Notes: generated from the sequence alone by a model not told the origin. Positions 54,316 to 63,865 are shown, counted from the first letter of the stretch. The stretch: 64,000 bases of DNA from Cyclobacteriaceae bacterium (GCA_020832305.1 JAFIEV010000056.1:27192-91191), one strand, 5' to 3'. Translations and numbers: made by a program.

Positions 54316-55083
54316 ATGGAGCTTTTAGATATAATAATTCGCCCGATCGTCTTGTTGATATTGGTAATAATTTTTTCGTCATTCACCTACTATCTTTGGT
54401 GGAAAATGAAAAAAACCGAGAAGAATAGGGAATTATTGGAGCTGAAGTACAACCAATTGGAAAATGATGCAGGACAAATGAAGCTTGGGAATCTGGAGTC
54501 TAAACTCAACCCGCATCTATTTAAAAATATTCTGAATTCCATTCAGTCTCATGCCTATCAAACCTACTTTGCATTGGATAAAATGTCCAATGTGCTGGAT
54601 TACATCCTGTATGACAGCAGTAAAAAATTTGTGACTCCGAAAGAGGAAATTGAATTTGCACTGAATCTGGTGGAAATCAATAAAATCAAGCTTAGCCCGC
54701 TATTTGAGCTTAAGGTAAAGATGAAGGTAAATGAAAATGAACATTTGTATACTCAGAAATTGATGGCTCCTCTGATTTCCATAGATTTGATAGAAAATGC
54801 TTTCAAACACGCTGATTTGCAAAAATCAGATTCTTTTATTGACATCACCTTTCAATTGAAGGATAATGTTTTCGCCCTCACAGTAGCCAATTCGGTGTCT
54901 TCCAAAGTGCCCTTGGAAAAGCCTCATTCCGGAATTGGAAATGCCACATTAGAACAAAGACTGGATATCATATATAAAGATGTGTACAAACTGGATCGTT
55001 TTATTGAAAATGAAGTTTACATTGCCCATTTAAAAATAAATCTGCTCGAACACAAAGCTAAAATGCTTGCTGCCAGAAGATAA
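54316..55083 (+). CDS. LytS/YehU-type sensor histidine kinase (copy 2, orphan)
   Basis: A 255-residue paralogue of 48933-49697. One N-terminal helix (IIRPIVLLILVIIFSSFTYYLWW), then the same H-box (ESKLNPHLFKNILNSIQSHAYQTYFALDKMSNVLDYILYDSSKKFVTPKEEIEFALNLVEINKIKLSPLFELKVK) and ATPase domain. The N-terminal 50 residues differ between copies, but the rest is very similar. It follows the ATPase gene by 29 bases and probably belongs to the transporter operon. No regulator follows; a 17-codon relic of the LytTR gene start persists at its 3' end (55046-55099). It may phosphorylate the same LytTR regulator as copy 1. Confidence 0.92.
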   Translation: MELLDIIIRPIVLLILVIIFSSFTYYLWWKMKKTEKNRELLELKYNQLENDAGQMKLGNLESKLNPHLFKNILNSIQSHAYQTYFALDKMSNVLDYILYDSSKKFVTPKEEIEFALNLVEINKIKLSPLFELKVKMKVNENEHLYTQKLMAPLISIDLIENAFKHADLQKSDSFIDITFQLKDNVFALTVANSVSSKVPLEKPHSGIGNATLEQRLDIIYKDVYKLDRFIENEVYIAHLKINLLEHKAKMLAARR

Positions 55084-55127
55084 TCCTAAAGTCATCTGAT
55101 TCATTACATTTTTACAGTCTTGTAGGT

Positions 55128-55145
55128 AAATAAAGTTCTTTATTT
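55128..55145. promoter_or_regulatory. Palindrome AAATAAAG-tt-CTTTATTT
   Basis: Two perfect 8-base arms with a 2-base centre, 45 bases before the SLC13 permease start. The position and symmetry suit a dimeric repressor or activator site; the regulator is unknown. Confidence 0.4.
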
Positions 55146-55190
55146 CATGCCGATAATTTATTATTGAAATAAAATGTAACCTGAGTCTTA

Positions 55191-56951
55191 ATGGAGTTGC
55201 ACATCACAATAGGCATAATTGCAATTGGAATATTTTTATTCATCAAAGAATATTTTAGTATTGATACTACTTCAATTCTGATAATGGCATTGTTTATTGT
55301 TTCAGGTGTACTGAATCCGGAAGAAGGATTTTCAGGATTTAATCATCCTGCTACCATTACTTTGGGTTGTATGTTTGTTGTTAGCGGTGCTGTTTTTAAG
55401 TCAGGGTTAATTGATGGGTTAAGTTCAACAATCGTCAAAGTTGCCAAAATTCATTACATTGTTGCCTTAATATTATTTTGTTTAATCTCCGCATTGTTTT
55501 CAGCTTTTGTCAATGATTCAGCTGTTGTAGCTATCCTTATACCAATGGCATTATCCGTTTGTAGGGATGCAAAAATTGCACCTTCAAAATTGCTCATTCC
55601 GATCTCATTTGCGGCTTTATTTGGCGGTACCTGTACCCTCATTGGAACATCTACAAATATCCTGGTAAGTAGTATTGCAGAAAAAAGTGGTTTAGAACCT
55701 TTTGGAATGTTTGAATTTTCGTTACCTGCTTTATGTTTAATGGTTATTGGTTTTATCTATTTATTTTTGATTGCACCAATTATACTTCCAAAAAGAAATG
55801 ATGAAAACGAGAAAGAAATTACACTGGAGCAATACACTGCGGAAATTATCCTTGCTAGAGGAAATAAAGACATAAATAAATCCATTATAAAATCGGCTTT
55901 ATCTCAAAAATTTGCTGCAAATATTGTTTCTATTGTTCGAAATGGCAATAGTATTTCAATTTTTAACCGTGATACCGTACTTGCTGAAAATGACATAATT
56001 AAAATAGTCATTAGCCCAAACAAACTGAGTGAATTAAAATCCGATACTACATATACGCTATCGGGAGATAAACAATTGCAAGCTGTAGTCAGTCATTCAA
56101 AAAAACTTTACGAAACTCTAATACCAATTGGATCATCACTAGCAGGTACTAATCTCAAAAAAGCAAGTTTCAGGAATATATACAATTGTTCTGTTTTGGC
56201 TATTAGACATAGAAATGAGTTGGTTCAAGAGAATATTTCTGAAATCAACCTTAGAGAAGGTGATCTATTAATGATTTATGCCACCGAAGATGAAATTTCG
56301 GAATTGGTGAACAAAAAAGTAGTTATTGTATTATCAGAGCATCAGGAGAAAAAAGTAAATTACCGAAAAGCTATTCCTGCGTTGATAATTGCTGTGGGTG
56401 TTGTTAGTGCAGTTGCCATCGGATTAACTTCAATATTGATAAGTAGCATGATTGGAAGCTTGTTATTGGTAACTACATCAACCATAAAACCAAAGGAAGC
56501 CTATGACTCAATTGAGTGGAAAGTTATTTTTATGCTGGCAGGTGTTCTTTCTATGGGTACAGCTTTAGAAAAAACGGGTGGGGCTGAAATTATTTCTTCC
56601 TTTGTATTTACGCAGCTTGGCGACTTTGATCCAAGAATTACCTTGAGTTCGATTTTCCTAATCACATTCTTATCTACAAATGTTTTATCAAGCAAAGCAA
56701 CAGCAGCTTTAATGGTTCCTATTGTAATAAGTCTTGCAGCAGCTATGCAAATTAGCGAAAAACCTTTTTTAATTGCCGTTATGTTTGCTTGTTCGCTTAC
56801 TTTTATGACCCCGGTAAGCTACCCCACAAATACTATGGTCTATTCCCCCGGCAACTACAAATTCAACGATTTTCTCAAAGTAGGAACACCTCTTAATTTC
56901 ATAATTTGGATAGCCGCTTCATTTATAATCCCCTACTTTTTTCCATTTTAA
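55191..56951 (+). CDS. SLC13-family anion permease with two TrkA-C domains
   Basis: A 586-residue membrane transporter. Two sets of helices (about 1-200 and 390-585) contain the paired signature loops NDSAVVAILIPMALS and STNVLSSKATAALMVPIVIS, with GGTCTLIGTSTNILVSS and TPVSYPTNTMVYSPG as substrate/sodium-site loops. Between them (about 205-375) lie two cytoplasmic TrkA-C-type ligand-binding domains. This is the architecture of sodium-coupled sulfate or dicarboxylate carriers of the DASS/SLC13 group. It follows the nrt-like operon, so related anion uptake is possible. Confidence 0.9.
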   Translation: MELHITIGIIAIGIFLFIKEYFSIDTTSILIMALFIVSGVLNPEEGFSGFNHPATITLGCMFVVSGAVFKSGLIDGLSSTIVKVAKIHYIVALILFCLISALFSAFVNDSAVVAILIPMALSVCRDAKIAPSKLLIPISFAALFGGTCTLIGTSTNILVSSIAEKSGLEPFGMFEFSLPALCLMVIGFIYLFLIAPIILPKRNDENEKEITLEQYTAEIILARGNKDINKSIIKSALSQKFAANIVSIVRNGNSISIFNRDTVLAENDIIKIVISPNKLSELKSDTTYTLSGDKQLQAVVSHSKKLYETLIPIGSSLAGTNLKKASFRNIYNCSVLAIRHRNELVQENISEINLREGDLLMIYATEDEISELVNKKVVIVLSEHQEKKVNYRKAIPALIIAVGVVSAVAIGLTSILISSMIGSLLLVTTSTIKPKEAYDSIEWKVIFMLAGVLSMGTALEKTGGAEIISSFVFTQLGDFDPRITLSSIFLITFLSTNVLSSKATAALMVPIVISLAAAMQISEKPFLIAVMFACSLTFMTPVSYPTNTMVYSPGNYKFNDFLKVGTPLNFIIWIAASFIIPYFFPF

Positions 56952-57323
56952 AAATGTAATGGTAATGGAAATCAAAAGAAATTTTTTACCGTAAATTTCA
57001 ATTTCAGGATGAAATTGTTGATTGTGTATGTTTGGCACTGGAGCCAATATAAATAGCCAATGCAAGAAAATAGCTATCTCAATTAATTTCTACGCTTTGC
57101 CCAATAATTAGACCTATAGAGATTTTTAAACTACGTATGCAACACACTCATTCTTATTTACACATCGTAAAAATGCTTAATAAGAACATTTTCAGTCCAC
57201 GACTGATTCATTACAATTTTTCCCTGACTTATTACATTTTTAGATTCTTTTACTTCATTTAATACATTCACATCAGGTATTATGATCACTTTTGTTGTGA
57301 AAAAAGCCTCAAGTACACTGATT
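56952..57323. other. Spacer without a firm gene
   Basis: AT-rich. Repeated short phrases TTCATTACA and TATTACATTTTTA around 57207-57243 echo sequence at 55100-55113. No terminator or gene is clear. Confidence 0.5.
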
Positions 57324-57605
57324 ATGAAATCTGGTTTTAAAGAAATCAATAAGGAATTTATTGGTGAATTAAATTTCCCTAATAAAGAAGTTTTGAATTC
57401 TGATATTGAAATAAATCTTAGGAATTTAGACCTGGAAAGGGCAGTGGCATTGGGTAATACAGACCAGATTAAAGTCAGGATTTATTTTGAAGATGATAAA
57501 GACAAGCTGTTTGTTGAAACTACCATATGGGGTGTAACCGATGAAAGAATCATATTAAAAAAGGGGCTCACTATTCCAAATCAACGAATATTAAAAGTTC
57601 AATAA
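57324..57605 (+). CDS. Small hypothetical protein upstream of the antiporter
   Basis: A 93-residue soluble acidic protein (MKSGFKEINKEFIGELNFPN...). I chose the inner ATG because it follows no membrane segment; the frame also opens at 57282. Predicted mostly beta (IEINLRNLDLERAVAL, KVRIYFEDDKDKLFVETTIWGVTDERIILKKG). No known family is recognised. It ends 16 bases before the antiporter gene and is probably in its operon, perhaps as a regulatory partner. Confidence 0.6.
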   Translation: MKSGFKEINKEFIGELNFPNKEVLNSDIEINLRNLDLERAVALGNTDQIKVRIYFEDDKDKLFVETTIWGVTDERIILKKGLTIPNQRILKVQ

Positions 57606-57621
57606 TCAAGTTTTTTAAGCC

Positions 57622-59892
57622 ATGGGTAAATATAAAAACAGCTTTTTTTATGTAGGTGTAATAGGTGGCTTCACTACATTGATGTATTGGATCGTGCTGC
57701 TTGGTGCCAAACTGGAGCAAGGAAGAAACGTTGTTATTCCCAATACTGGCAAAAGTCAATGGACTGAATTTATGGATTCTTTAGTACATAATCTGGAACA
57801 TCCATTGGCCATTCTTTTAGCCCAAATCGTTACCATTATTTTGGTGGCGAGACTTTTTGGCTGGATATGCAAAAAAATTGGACAACCAACGGTTATTGGT
57901 GAAATCATAGCAGGCATAGTTTTAGGGCCCTCATTAATCGGAATGTATTTTCCTGAATTTTCGGCCACACTGTTTCCAACTGCTTCTTTAGGCAACTTGC
58001 AGTTTTTGAGCCAAATCGGTTTAATACTATTCATGTTTGTTATCGGCATGGAACTGGACTTGAAAGTCCTTAAAAATAAAGCCCACGATGCAGTGGTAAT
58101 TAGCCATGCAAGCATTATCATTCCTTTTGCTTTAGGCATGGGTCTGGCTTATTTCATTTATCAATCTTTTGCCCCATTGGGTGTGCAGTTTTTGTCTTTT
58201 GCATTGTTTCTGGGTATTGCCATGAGTATTACGGCCTTTCCTGTACTGGCAAGAATAGTTCAGGAAAGAGGTTTGCACAAAACGCGTCTGGGAACAGTGG
58301 TGATTACCTGTGCAGCCGCAGACGACATTACGGCTTGGTGTTTACTGGCTGCCGTTATTGCCATTGTCAAGGCAGGTTCTTTTGTCAGTGCTTTGTATAT
58401 CATTGCTTTGGCTGCCTTCTATGTTTTTGTTATGATAAAAGTGGTTCGCCCTTTTCTTGCCAGAGTCGGTAATCTACACAATTCAAGAGAAAACTTGAGC
58501 AAACCCATTGTAGCTATTTTCTTTGTGACCCTGATCATTTCTTCATATGCAACTGAAGTGATTGGTATTCATGCCCTGTTTGGTGCATTTATGGCGGGAG
58601 CCATTATGCCGGAAAACGTGAAATTCAGAAATATATTCATAGAAAAAGTGGAAGATGTGGCATTGGTCTTATTGCTTCCATTGTTCTTTGTTTTTACAGG
58701 ATTAAGAACGGAAATAGGCTTGCTAAACGAACTTTATTTATGGAAAGTGACAGGCTTGATTATTCTGGTAGCCGTAATTGGCAAATTTATCGGAAGTGCC
58801 GTAGCCGCCAAATTTGTCGGGCAAAACTGGAAAGACAGCCTCACTATTGGAGCTCTGATGAATACAAGGGGCTTAATGGAATTGGTTGTATTGAATATTG
58901 GGTATGATTTGGGCGTATTGACTCCAGAGATTTTTGCCATGATGGTGATTATGGCATTAGTCACCACCTTTATGACCGGCCCGGCGCTGGATCTAATTAA
59001 TTGGACCTTCAAATCAAAGCAAAATGTAGTTCCACAGGAAATCAGCCAGATAAACAAGTATAAAGTGCTGGTTTCTTTTGGTCACCCCGAACGTGGAAAA
59101 TCGCTGTTGCGATTGGCTAATAGTTTAATAAGAAAGATGAATGGAAACGCCGCTATTACTGCTTTGCATCTTTCGCCAACCAATGAGCTTAATCATTACA
59201 ACATAGCCCAGTACGAAAAGGAAAGCTTTGGGCCTATTGTTAAGGAATCAGAGAACCTCAACCAAAAAATTACTACACTTTTTAAAGCCTCCAGTGATAT
59301 TGATTCTGACATTACAGAATTAGCAAATAGAGGAGATTATGACCTTTTGCTTGTGGGTGTTGGCCAATCCATTTTTGAAGGCAGCTTACTTGGAAAAATA
59401 TTAGGTTTTACCACAAGAATCATTAATCCTGAAAAAATAATAAATCAGGTGACAGGAAAGGAAAGCCTGTTTGATAATTCACCTTTTGATGAAAGAACCA
59501 GAATTATTTTAAGTAAAAGCGATGTACCTGTAGGCATTTTAATTGACAAAAATTTCAGCAATACCGACAAGGTATTTATTCCCATATTTTCTGAAACGGA
59601 CACATTTTTGGTAAAATTTGCTCAGAAGCTAATCAATAATTCCGAAGCTCAAATTACCCTCCTTGATGTTTCAGGGCAGCTAAAAAACAATGTCGAGCTA
59701 AAGGAAAAAATCAGAGCCATTGAGCAGACTGCTCCAAACTACATCAGTGTGCAGAATGAAAGAATTGTTGATAAAGAATTTTTATGCGATCAAGGCCTGA
59801 TGATTGTTAGCATCGATAGTTGGAAAAAATTGGTTGATTCTAAAAGCATATGGCTATCAGACATTCCATCTACTTTGATTGTAAAAGAGTAA
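57622..59892 (+). CDS. CPA2-family cation:proton antiporter with C-terminal USP-like domain
   Basis: A 756-residue membrane protein. An extra N-terminal helix (about 8-32) and a linker precede the CPA2 core of about twelve helices (about 60-455), with GEIIAGIVLGPSLIG, FLFLGIAMSITAFPVLARI, CAAADDITAW (the Asp-Asp ion-binding pair) and GALMNTRGLMELVVLNIGYDLGV. The last 270 residues resemble two universal-stress-protein-like domains with no Trk-N domain. It exchanges potassium or sodium for protons. A 58-residue membrane protein gene overlaps its stop codon. Confidence 0.93.
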   Translation: MGKYKNSFFYVGVIGGFTTLMYWIVLLGAKLEQGRNVVIPNTGKSQWTEFMDSLVHNLEHPLAILLAQIVTIILVARLFGWICKKIGQPTVIGEIIAGIVLGPSLIGMYFPEFSATLFPTASLGNLQFLSQIGLILFMFVIGMELDLKVLKNKAHDAVVISHASIIIPFALGMGLAYFIYQSFAPLGVQFLSFALFLGIAMSITAFPVLARIVQERGLHKTRLGTVVITCAAADDITAWCLLAAVIAIVKAGSFVSALYIIALAAFYVFVMIKVVRPFLARVGNLHNSRENLSKPIVAIFFVTLIISSYATEVIGIHALFGAFMAGAIMPENVKFRNIFIEKVEDVALVLLLPLFFVFTGLRTEIGLLNELYLWKVTGLIILVAVIGKFIGSAVAAKFVGQNWKDSLTIGALMNTRGLMELVVLNIGYDLGVLTPEIFAMMVIMALVTTFMTGPALDLINWTFKSKQNVVPQEISQINKYKVLVSFGHPERGKSLLRLANSLIRKMNGNAAITALHLSPTNELNHYNIAQYEKESFGPIVKESENLNQKITTLFKASSDIDSDITELANRGDYDLLLVGVGQSIFEGSLLGKILGFTTRIINPEKIINQVTGKESLFDNSPFDERTRIILSKSDVPVGILIDKNFSNTDKVFIPIFSETDTFLVKFAQKLINNSEAQITLLDVSGQLKNNVELKEKIRAIEQTAPNYISVQNERIVDKEFLCDQGLMIVSIDSWKKLVDSKSIWLSDIPSTLIVKE

Positions 59893-60068
59893 TGAAATCG
59901 TTTAAAGACATAGTGCTTTATTTTTTGAAGAACATCTATCTTCTGGTAATTGCAGCGATCTTGATTACCCAATTTGACAATGAGAAAATCAAATGGATTG
60001 GTTATGTTTTTATTTTTGAGTATTTGGGTAGGTGTTTTTACCATCTGTCTAAAAACCTAAAAAAATAA
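59892..60068 (+). CDS. Tiny two-helix membrane protein overlapping the antiporter stop
   Basis: A 58-residue protein starting at an ATG that overlaps the antiporter TAA by one base (TAATG). It has two hydrophobic segments (IVLYFLKNIYLLVIAAILITQF and WIGYVFIFEYLGRCFYHL) and a basic end. The stop-start overlap and a coding-like sequence support a real gene. It may be a small subunit or modulator of the antiporter. The longer frame from 59850 is less likely because it lies inside the antiporter gene. Confidence 0.6.
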   Translation: MKSFKDIVLYFLKNIYLLVIAAILITQFDNEKIKWIGYVFIFEYLGRCFYHLSKNLKK

Positions 60069-60987
60069 ACCATTACTTATTAGTAAAGCATATTTTTAGT
60101 GCTTAATTTATACTTATTGATCAATTCTTGATTAAAAATCATAAAAGTAAGCTATACCTTTTTCCATATGTAAGCAATGGAGTAAAGAATGATAATTGGA
60201 AATATTAATTGTTTCGATTATGCTTGGGTATTAGGTGAAAGGAAGTATAGCCAAGCAAAAATTTGAATACCACAAAAATGACTTAAAAAATTTAATTATA
60301 TTCAATATGAAAGCACATGCGACAAACTATTATTTCATTCTTCTTTTGAAGTGGCCAAAGATACCGAGACATACTGTGATACACACCCACCGTCATAAGA
60401 TAAAAAATATCGGTTGCTTAAATCCAATTTGAATTCGAGTATTACGAAAAACTTCGCATACTGGATTGACTATTTACCATGGAAGATTCCATCTGACCAT
60501 TATACATCAAAATGTAAATGGATGAAATGATTTCTAAAAATCCGTATAAGTTCACCTCGGCTGAAATTTTTTCTAGTTTATTGCCGTACGAATCGATTTG
60601 ACTAATTCGGCAAACAAATATGCAAGGAAGTGATATTTTTCAGAAGGACAACCCCATTATCGTAAGTCTTCTGCAAGTAGACTTATGACTTTTTATAAAA
60701 AGTAGGATTAGTGAGCTGGTATTCCTGCTACAATGATTCTATAAAAACAAAATAACTAATAGCCTTTTACCAGGCGAATAATCTTTACCTCACTAAACCT
60801 ACAGACTTCAGTATTGCCAACTAAAACTATTTCAACTGGATAGTTGCGGGTTGGAGAAATTCCCGTGATTGAACCGATTGGTTTGATCTCATGGTTTTCC
60901 ATGAATTTCAAATTACATGGTTTTACGGGATTTATGGTATTGATGATTCCGACATATTTGTCATATCGCATTCAAACCACATACATT
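60069..60987. other. AT-rich gap of about 0.9 kb without a gene
   Basis: Only short frames without coding character. A small inverted repeat TAAGTC..GACTTA lies near 60662-60687. The last 150 bases should carry the promoter of the T9SS protein gene. Confidence 0.5.
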
Positions 60988-61512
60988 ATGAAAACTTCTG
61001 CTAAACCATTGGGCCACAAATGGCTCAGGATAACATTGATGTTTCTTTTCTTCTATTTTGCCATCATTCTTTTCATGACATCTTCTTTGCAGGCCCAGCA
61101 AAGCATTTTGAGCAGTGGTGCCGAGGCAGTAGGTAATGGCAGCATGAGTTATTCATTCGGGCAGGTTTTTTACCGCATTCATACTGGCGAAGGGGGTTCT
61201 ATGGCAGAAGGTGTGCAGCAGGTATATGAAATCAGTGTCGTCAAAATTACGAGTCTGCAAGAAAAAATCGAATTGTCAGCTTCCGTTTACCCCAATCCTG
61301 CAACCGACTACCTGATGCTGTATATGGATGAACAGGATTTTAGCCAGGTGAGATACCACCTTTTTGATGTGCATGGAAAAACCCTTGGGCAAAAAGATAT
61401 CCTTCAACCTGAAACGCAAATCAATATGGAGGATTTGGCACCAGCAGTTTACCTGTTACACGTGGTGAAAGATCATCAGGCGCTTAAGGTATTTAAAATT
61501 GTTAAAAAATAA
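60988..61512 (+). CDS. Secreted protein with T9SS type A sorting domain
   Basis: A 174-residue protein. I chose the ATG at 60988 (MKTSAKPLGHKWLRITLMFLFFYFAIILFMTSSLQAQ), which gives a classic signal peptide. After the AQQ cleavage region, the segment ILSSGAEAVGNGSMSYSFGQVFYRIHTGEGGSMAEGVQQVYEI is a short domain common in Bacteroidota secreted proteins. The last 80 residues (ASVYPNPATDYLML...VYLLHVVKDHQALKVFKIVKK) are the type A C-terminal signal for the type IX secretion system. Its stop is 4 bases before the ATG of the collagen-like gene, so they are co-expressed. Confidence 0.9.
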   Translation: MKTSAKPLGHKWLRITLMFLFFYFAIILFMTSSLQAQQSILSSGAEAVGNGSMSYSFGQVFYRIHTGEGGSMAEGVQQVYEISVVKITSLQEKIELSASVYPNPATDYLMLYMDEQDFSQVRYHLFDVHGKTLGQKDILQPETQINMEDLAPAVYLLHVVKDHQALKVFKIVKK

Positions 61513-61516
61513 TGCC

Positions 61517-63751
61517 ATGAAACGAATTTTTACAATATGCTTAATATCAATGCTCTGTACTTTAGCATGGGCTCAATCGCCCGACGGCATCAGTTTTCAG
61601 GCGGTCATACGGGATAGTGAAGGCGAACTGATCAGCAATCGCAGGATTTCTGTTCGCATCAGTATTTTACAAGGCAGCGATACGGGAAATGCAGTATATA
61701 CTCAAAGTTTTAATGTACAGACCAACGCTCAGGGGCTTATAAGCCTTGCCGTTGGTTCAGGAAATAATTTCCGGTCCATCGATTGGTCAGCGGGCCCTTA
61801 CTTTATCAAAAGCGAAGCAGACCCTGCCGTGGGTAACAATTTCAACATTGTTGGAACCAGCCAGATATTGAATGTACCCTATGCCTTGTACGCGCAATAT
61901 GCCAAATCGGGTGAACCTGGCCCTCAAGGGCCACAAGGACCTCGTGGTGAAACAGGTCCGGAAGGTCCACGGGGAGAAATGGGTTTGATGGGTCCGGCAG
62001 GTCCAATGGGCCCCGAGGGCCCACAAGGGCTTGCCGGACCACCGGGTCTACAGGGTGAAGCAGGTCCCCAGGGTCCAGCTGGCAATCCTGGAATTTCTGG
62101 AGAGCCTGGCCCTGAGGGAATCAGCGCTTACCAGGTATGGCTTAACCTGGGCAATGAAGGTTCAGAATCCGTATTTATCGATTCACTTAAAGGACCTCGG
62201 GGTGAGCAAGGACTTCCCGGGCAGGATGGCATTTTACCTCAGGGAACACTGCCAGGTATGGTGCCTTACTGGGATGGTAGTCGTTGGTTTTCAGATAGTT
62301 CTAATTTGGTATTCGATGGGAAGCAATTGGGAATTGGCACCAACCAACCATTGGCACAATTGCATACAAAGGGATTTAATACCGGTGCTGGAAATGTGCT
62401 TTTTGAAGGGCAATACAAAGGATCCAACCATGGTCCTACTCCGGTAGAGGGCGCAGGAACACGAATGATGTGGTACCCTGACAAAGCAGCTTTCAGGGCA
62501 GGACAGGTTGTGGGCAACAACTGGGATGCCCAAAATATTGGTGAACATTCTATTGCAATGGGTTTTGATCCATCAGCAAGTGGTCTTTTCACTCTTGCAA
62601 TGGGTGCATTTACAAATGCGGAAGGGGCTTTTAGTACCGCCATTGGTTCAAGCGCTACTGCCTCAGGTGGTTGGAGTGTTGCCATGGGTTCAACTGTATC
62701 TGCTTTGGGAGGTGCGAGTTTGGCTACCGGTTCCAATACTATTGCCTTAACCTATGCAGAGGCCGTTTTTGGCCAGTTTAATACAGAATATAATTCATTT
62801 TCAGGTCCCAACACGTGGAATTTTAATGACCGGCTTTTTGTAGTTGGAAACGGTACATCCCCGCAAAACCGAAGTGATGCCCTTGTGCTCCTGAAAAACG
62901 GCAATTTGGGATTGGGTAATTCCAACCCTAAGTACAGGCTTTCAATCGTTGACAATGGTGTGGGTCTTGACAGACCGGCAGAGAATAATCTTGCCTTTTA
63001 TACCAACAGTCAGGAGCGTATGCGTATCAACGCATCAGGAACCCTAACCATTGGAGATGCCGGTACCGGAGACCTGGTAAATATTCGTTCGGAAGACGAA
63101 CAAAATGCCATGCGGGTTTCCGTGAGCAATACCACCCGCTTCAGAATCTATTCAAACGGGGGTGTGGGCATTGGTTCCAATATGCAAAATTCACCACCAC
63201 CTGCAGGATATCTAGCCGTTAGTCAGGGGGTGACAATTGGAACTACCGATCCCAATGATTTTCAGTTACGGCTTTCTCAAAATCTGGCAGCCAAGCCCAC
63301 CAGTAATACCTGGACGGTGTTTTCCGATAAAAGACTTAAAAAGAATATACAATCCATTGATTCACCACTGGAAAGAATACTGTCATTGAGAGGGGTAACC
63401 TACCAGTGGATTGATCCCGCCAGCCAGGGAAATATGGATGGAGTGTATACTGGCTTTATTGCTCAGGAAGTGGAAAAAGTATTTCCTGAATGGATCGGCG
63501 AAGATGCCAATGGAATGAAAACCCTTACAGTCATCGGTTTTGAAGGTATTGTAGTGGAAGCCTTGCGCGAGCTAAGAGAAGAGAAGGATAAAGAAATTGA
63601 CAAATTGAAGGAAGAAATAGCGAGACTAAATGTTTCGAATAGTGAAATGAATTTGCGTCTTGAAAAATTGGAAACCCATCTCCAATCTCTTGTTCAAACC
63701 AGCACCGGACCAAATAAATTGAGGGTTGAAAATGCTTTATCAGGTCCTTAA
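61517..63751 (+). CDS. Collagen-like, YadA-head-like surface protein with S74 chaperone domain
   Basis: A 744-residue exported protein (signal MKRIFTICLISMLCTLAWAQ). After a beta-rich N-terminal domain (about 20-130), residues from about 132 to 200 are an uninterrupted Gly-x-x collagen-like run, with a second short run (GPRGEQGLPGQDG) later. Then come YadA-head-like repeats (IAMGFDPSASG, LAMGAFTNAEG, TAIGSSATASG, VAMGSTVSALG). The C-terminus is a peptidase S74/endosialidase chaperone (SDKRLKKNIQSIDSPLERILSLRGVTYQWID...GFIAQEVEKVFPEW) and a coiled coil. S74 domains trimerise and often cleave themselves off. It is expected to form a trimeric surface fibre. Confidence 0.92.
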   Translation: MKRIFTICLISMLCTLAWAQSPDGISFQAVIRDSEGELISNRRISVRISILQGSDTGNAVYTQSFNVQTNAQGLISLAVGSGNNFRSIDWSAGPYFIKSEADPAVGNNFNIVGTSQILNVPYALYAQYAKSGEPGPQGPQGPRGETGPEGPRGEMGLMGPAGPMGPEGPQGLAGPPGLQGEAGPQGPAGNPGISGEPGPEGISAYQVWLNLGNEGSESVFIDSLKGPRGEQGLPGQDGILPQGTLPGMVPYWDGSRWFSDSSNLVFDGKQLGIGTNQPLAQLHTKGFNTGAGNVLFEGQYKGSNHGPTPVEGAGTRMMWYPDKAAFRAGQVVGNNWDAQNIGEHSIAMGFDPSASGLFTLAMGAFTNAEGAFSTAIGSSATASGGWSVAMGSTVSALGGASLATGSNTIALTYAEAVFGQFNTEYNSFSGPNTWNFNDRLFVVGNGTSPQNRSDALVLLKNGNLGLGNSNPKYRLSIVDNGVGLDRPAENNLAFYTNSQERMRINASGTLTIGDAGTGDLVNIRSEDEQNAMRVSVSNTTRFRIYSNGGVGIGSNMQNSPPPAGYLAVSQGVTIGTTDPNDFQLRLSQNLAAKPTSNTWTVFSDKRLKKNIQSIDSPLERILSLRGVTYQWIDPASQGNMDGVYTGFIAQEVEKVFPEWIGEDANGMKTLTVIGFEGIVVEALRELREEKDKEIDKLKEEIARLNVSNSEMNLRLEKLETHLQSLVQTSTGPNKLRVENALSGP

Positions 63752-63865
63752 ATATCAGTAACGGGGCCGGGGAGCGTCGCACTGACATAAACAACTCATG
63801 TGACGAGGCCACTCAGTGAAATCCCACCGAAAAAAACCGAGAGCAAACAAAAAAATCCATAATCC
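63752..63865. other. GC-rich spacer between the tandem S74-type genes
   Basis: About 110 bases, with an unusually GC-rich stretch (ACGGGGCCGGGGAGCGTCGC) at 63759-63779 followed by AT-rich sequence before the next ATG. No T-run terminator or promoter box is obvious. Confidence 0.4.

Noticed and set aside
60235..60432. 65-codon frame in the 60-kb gap
   Set aside because: No family, no good start context, and composition like the surrounding non-coding AT-rich DNA.
62266..62736. 156-codon minus-strand frame opposite the collagen/S74 gene
   Set aside because: Arises from the regular Gly/Ala-rich repeats on the other strand.
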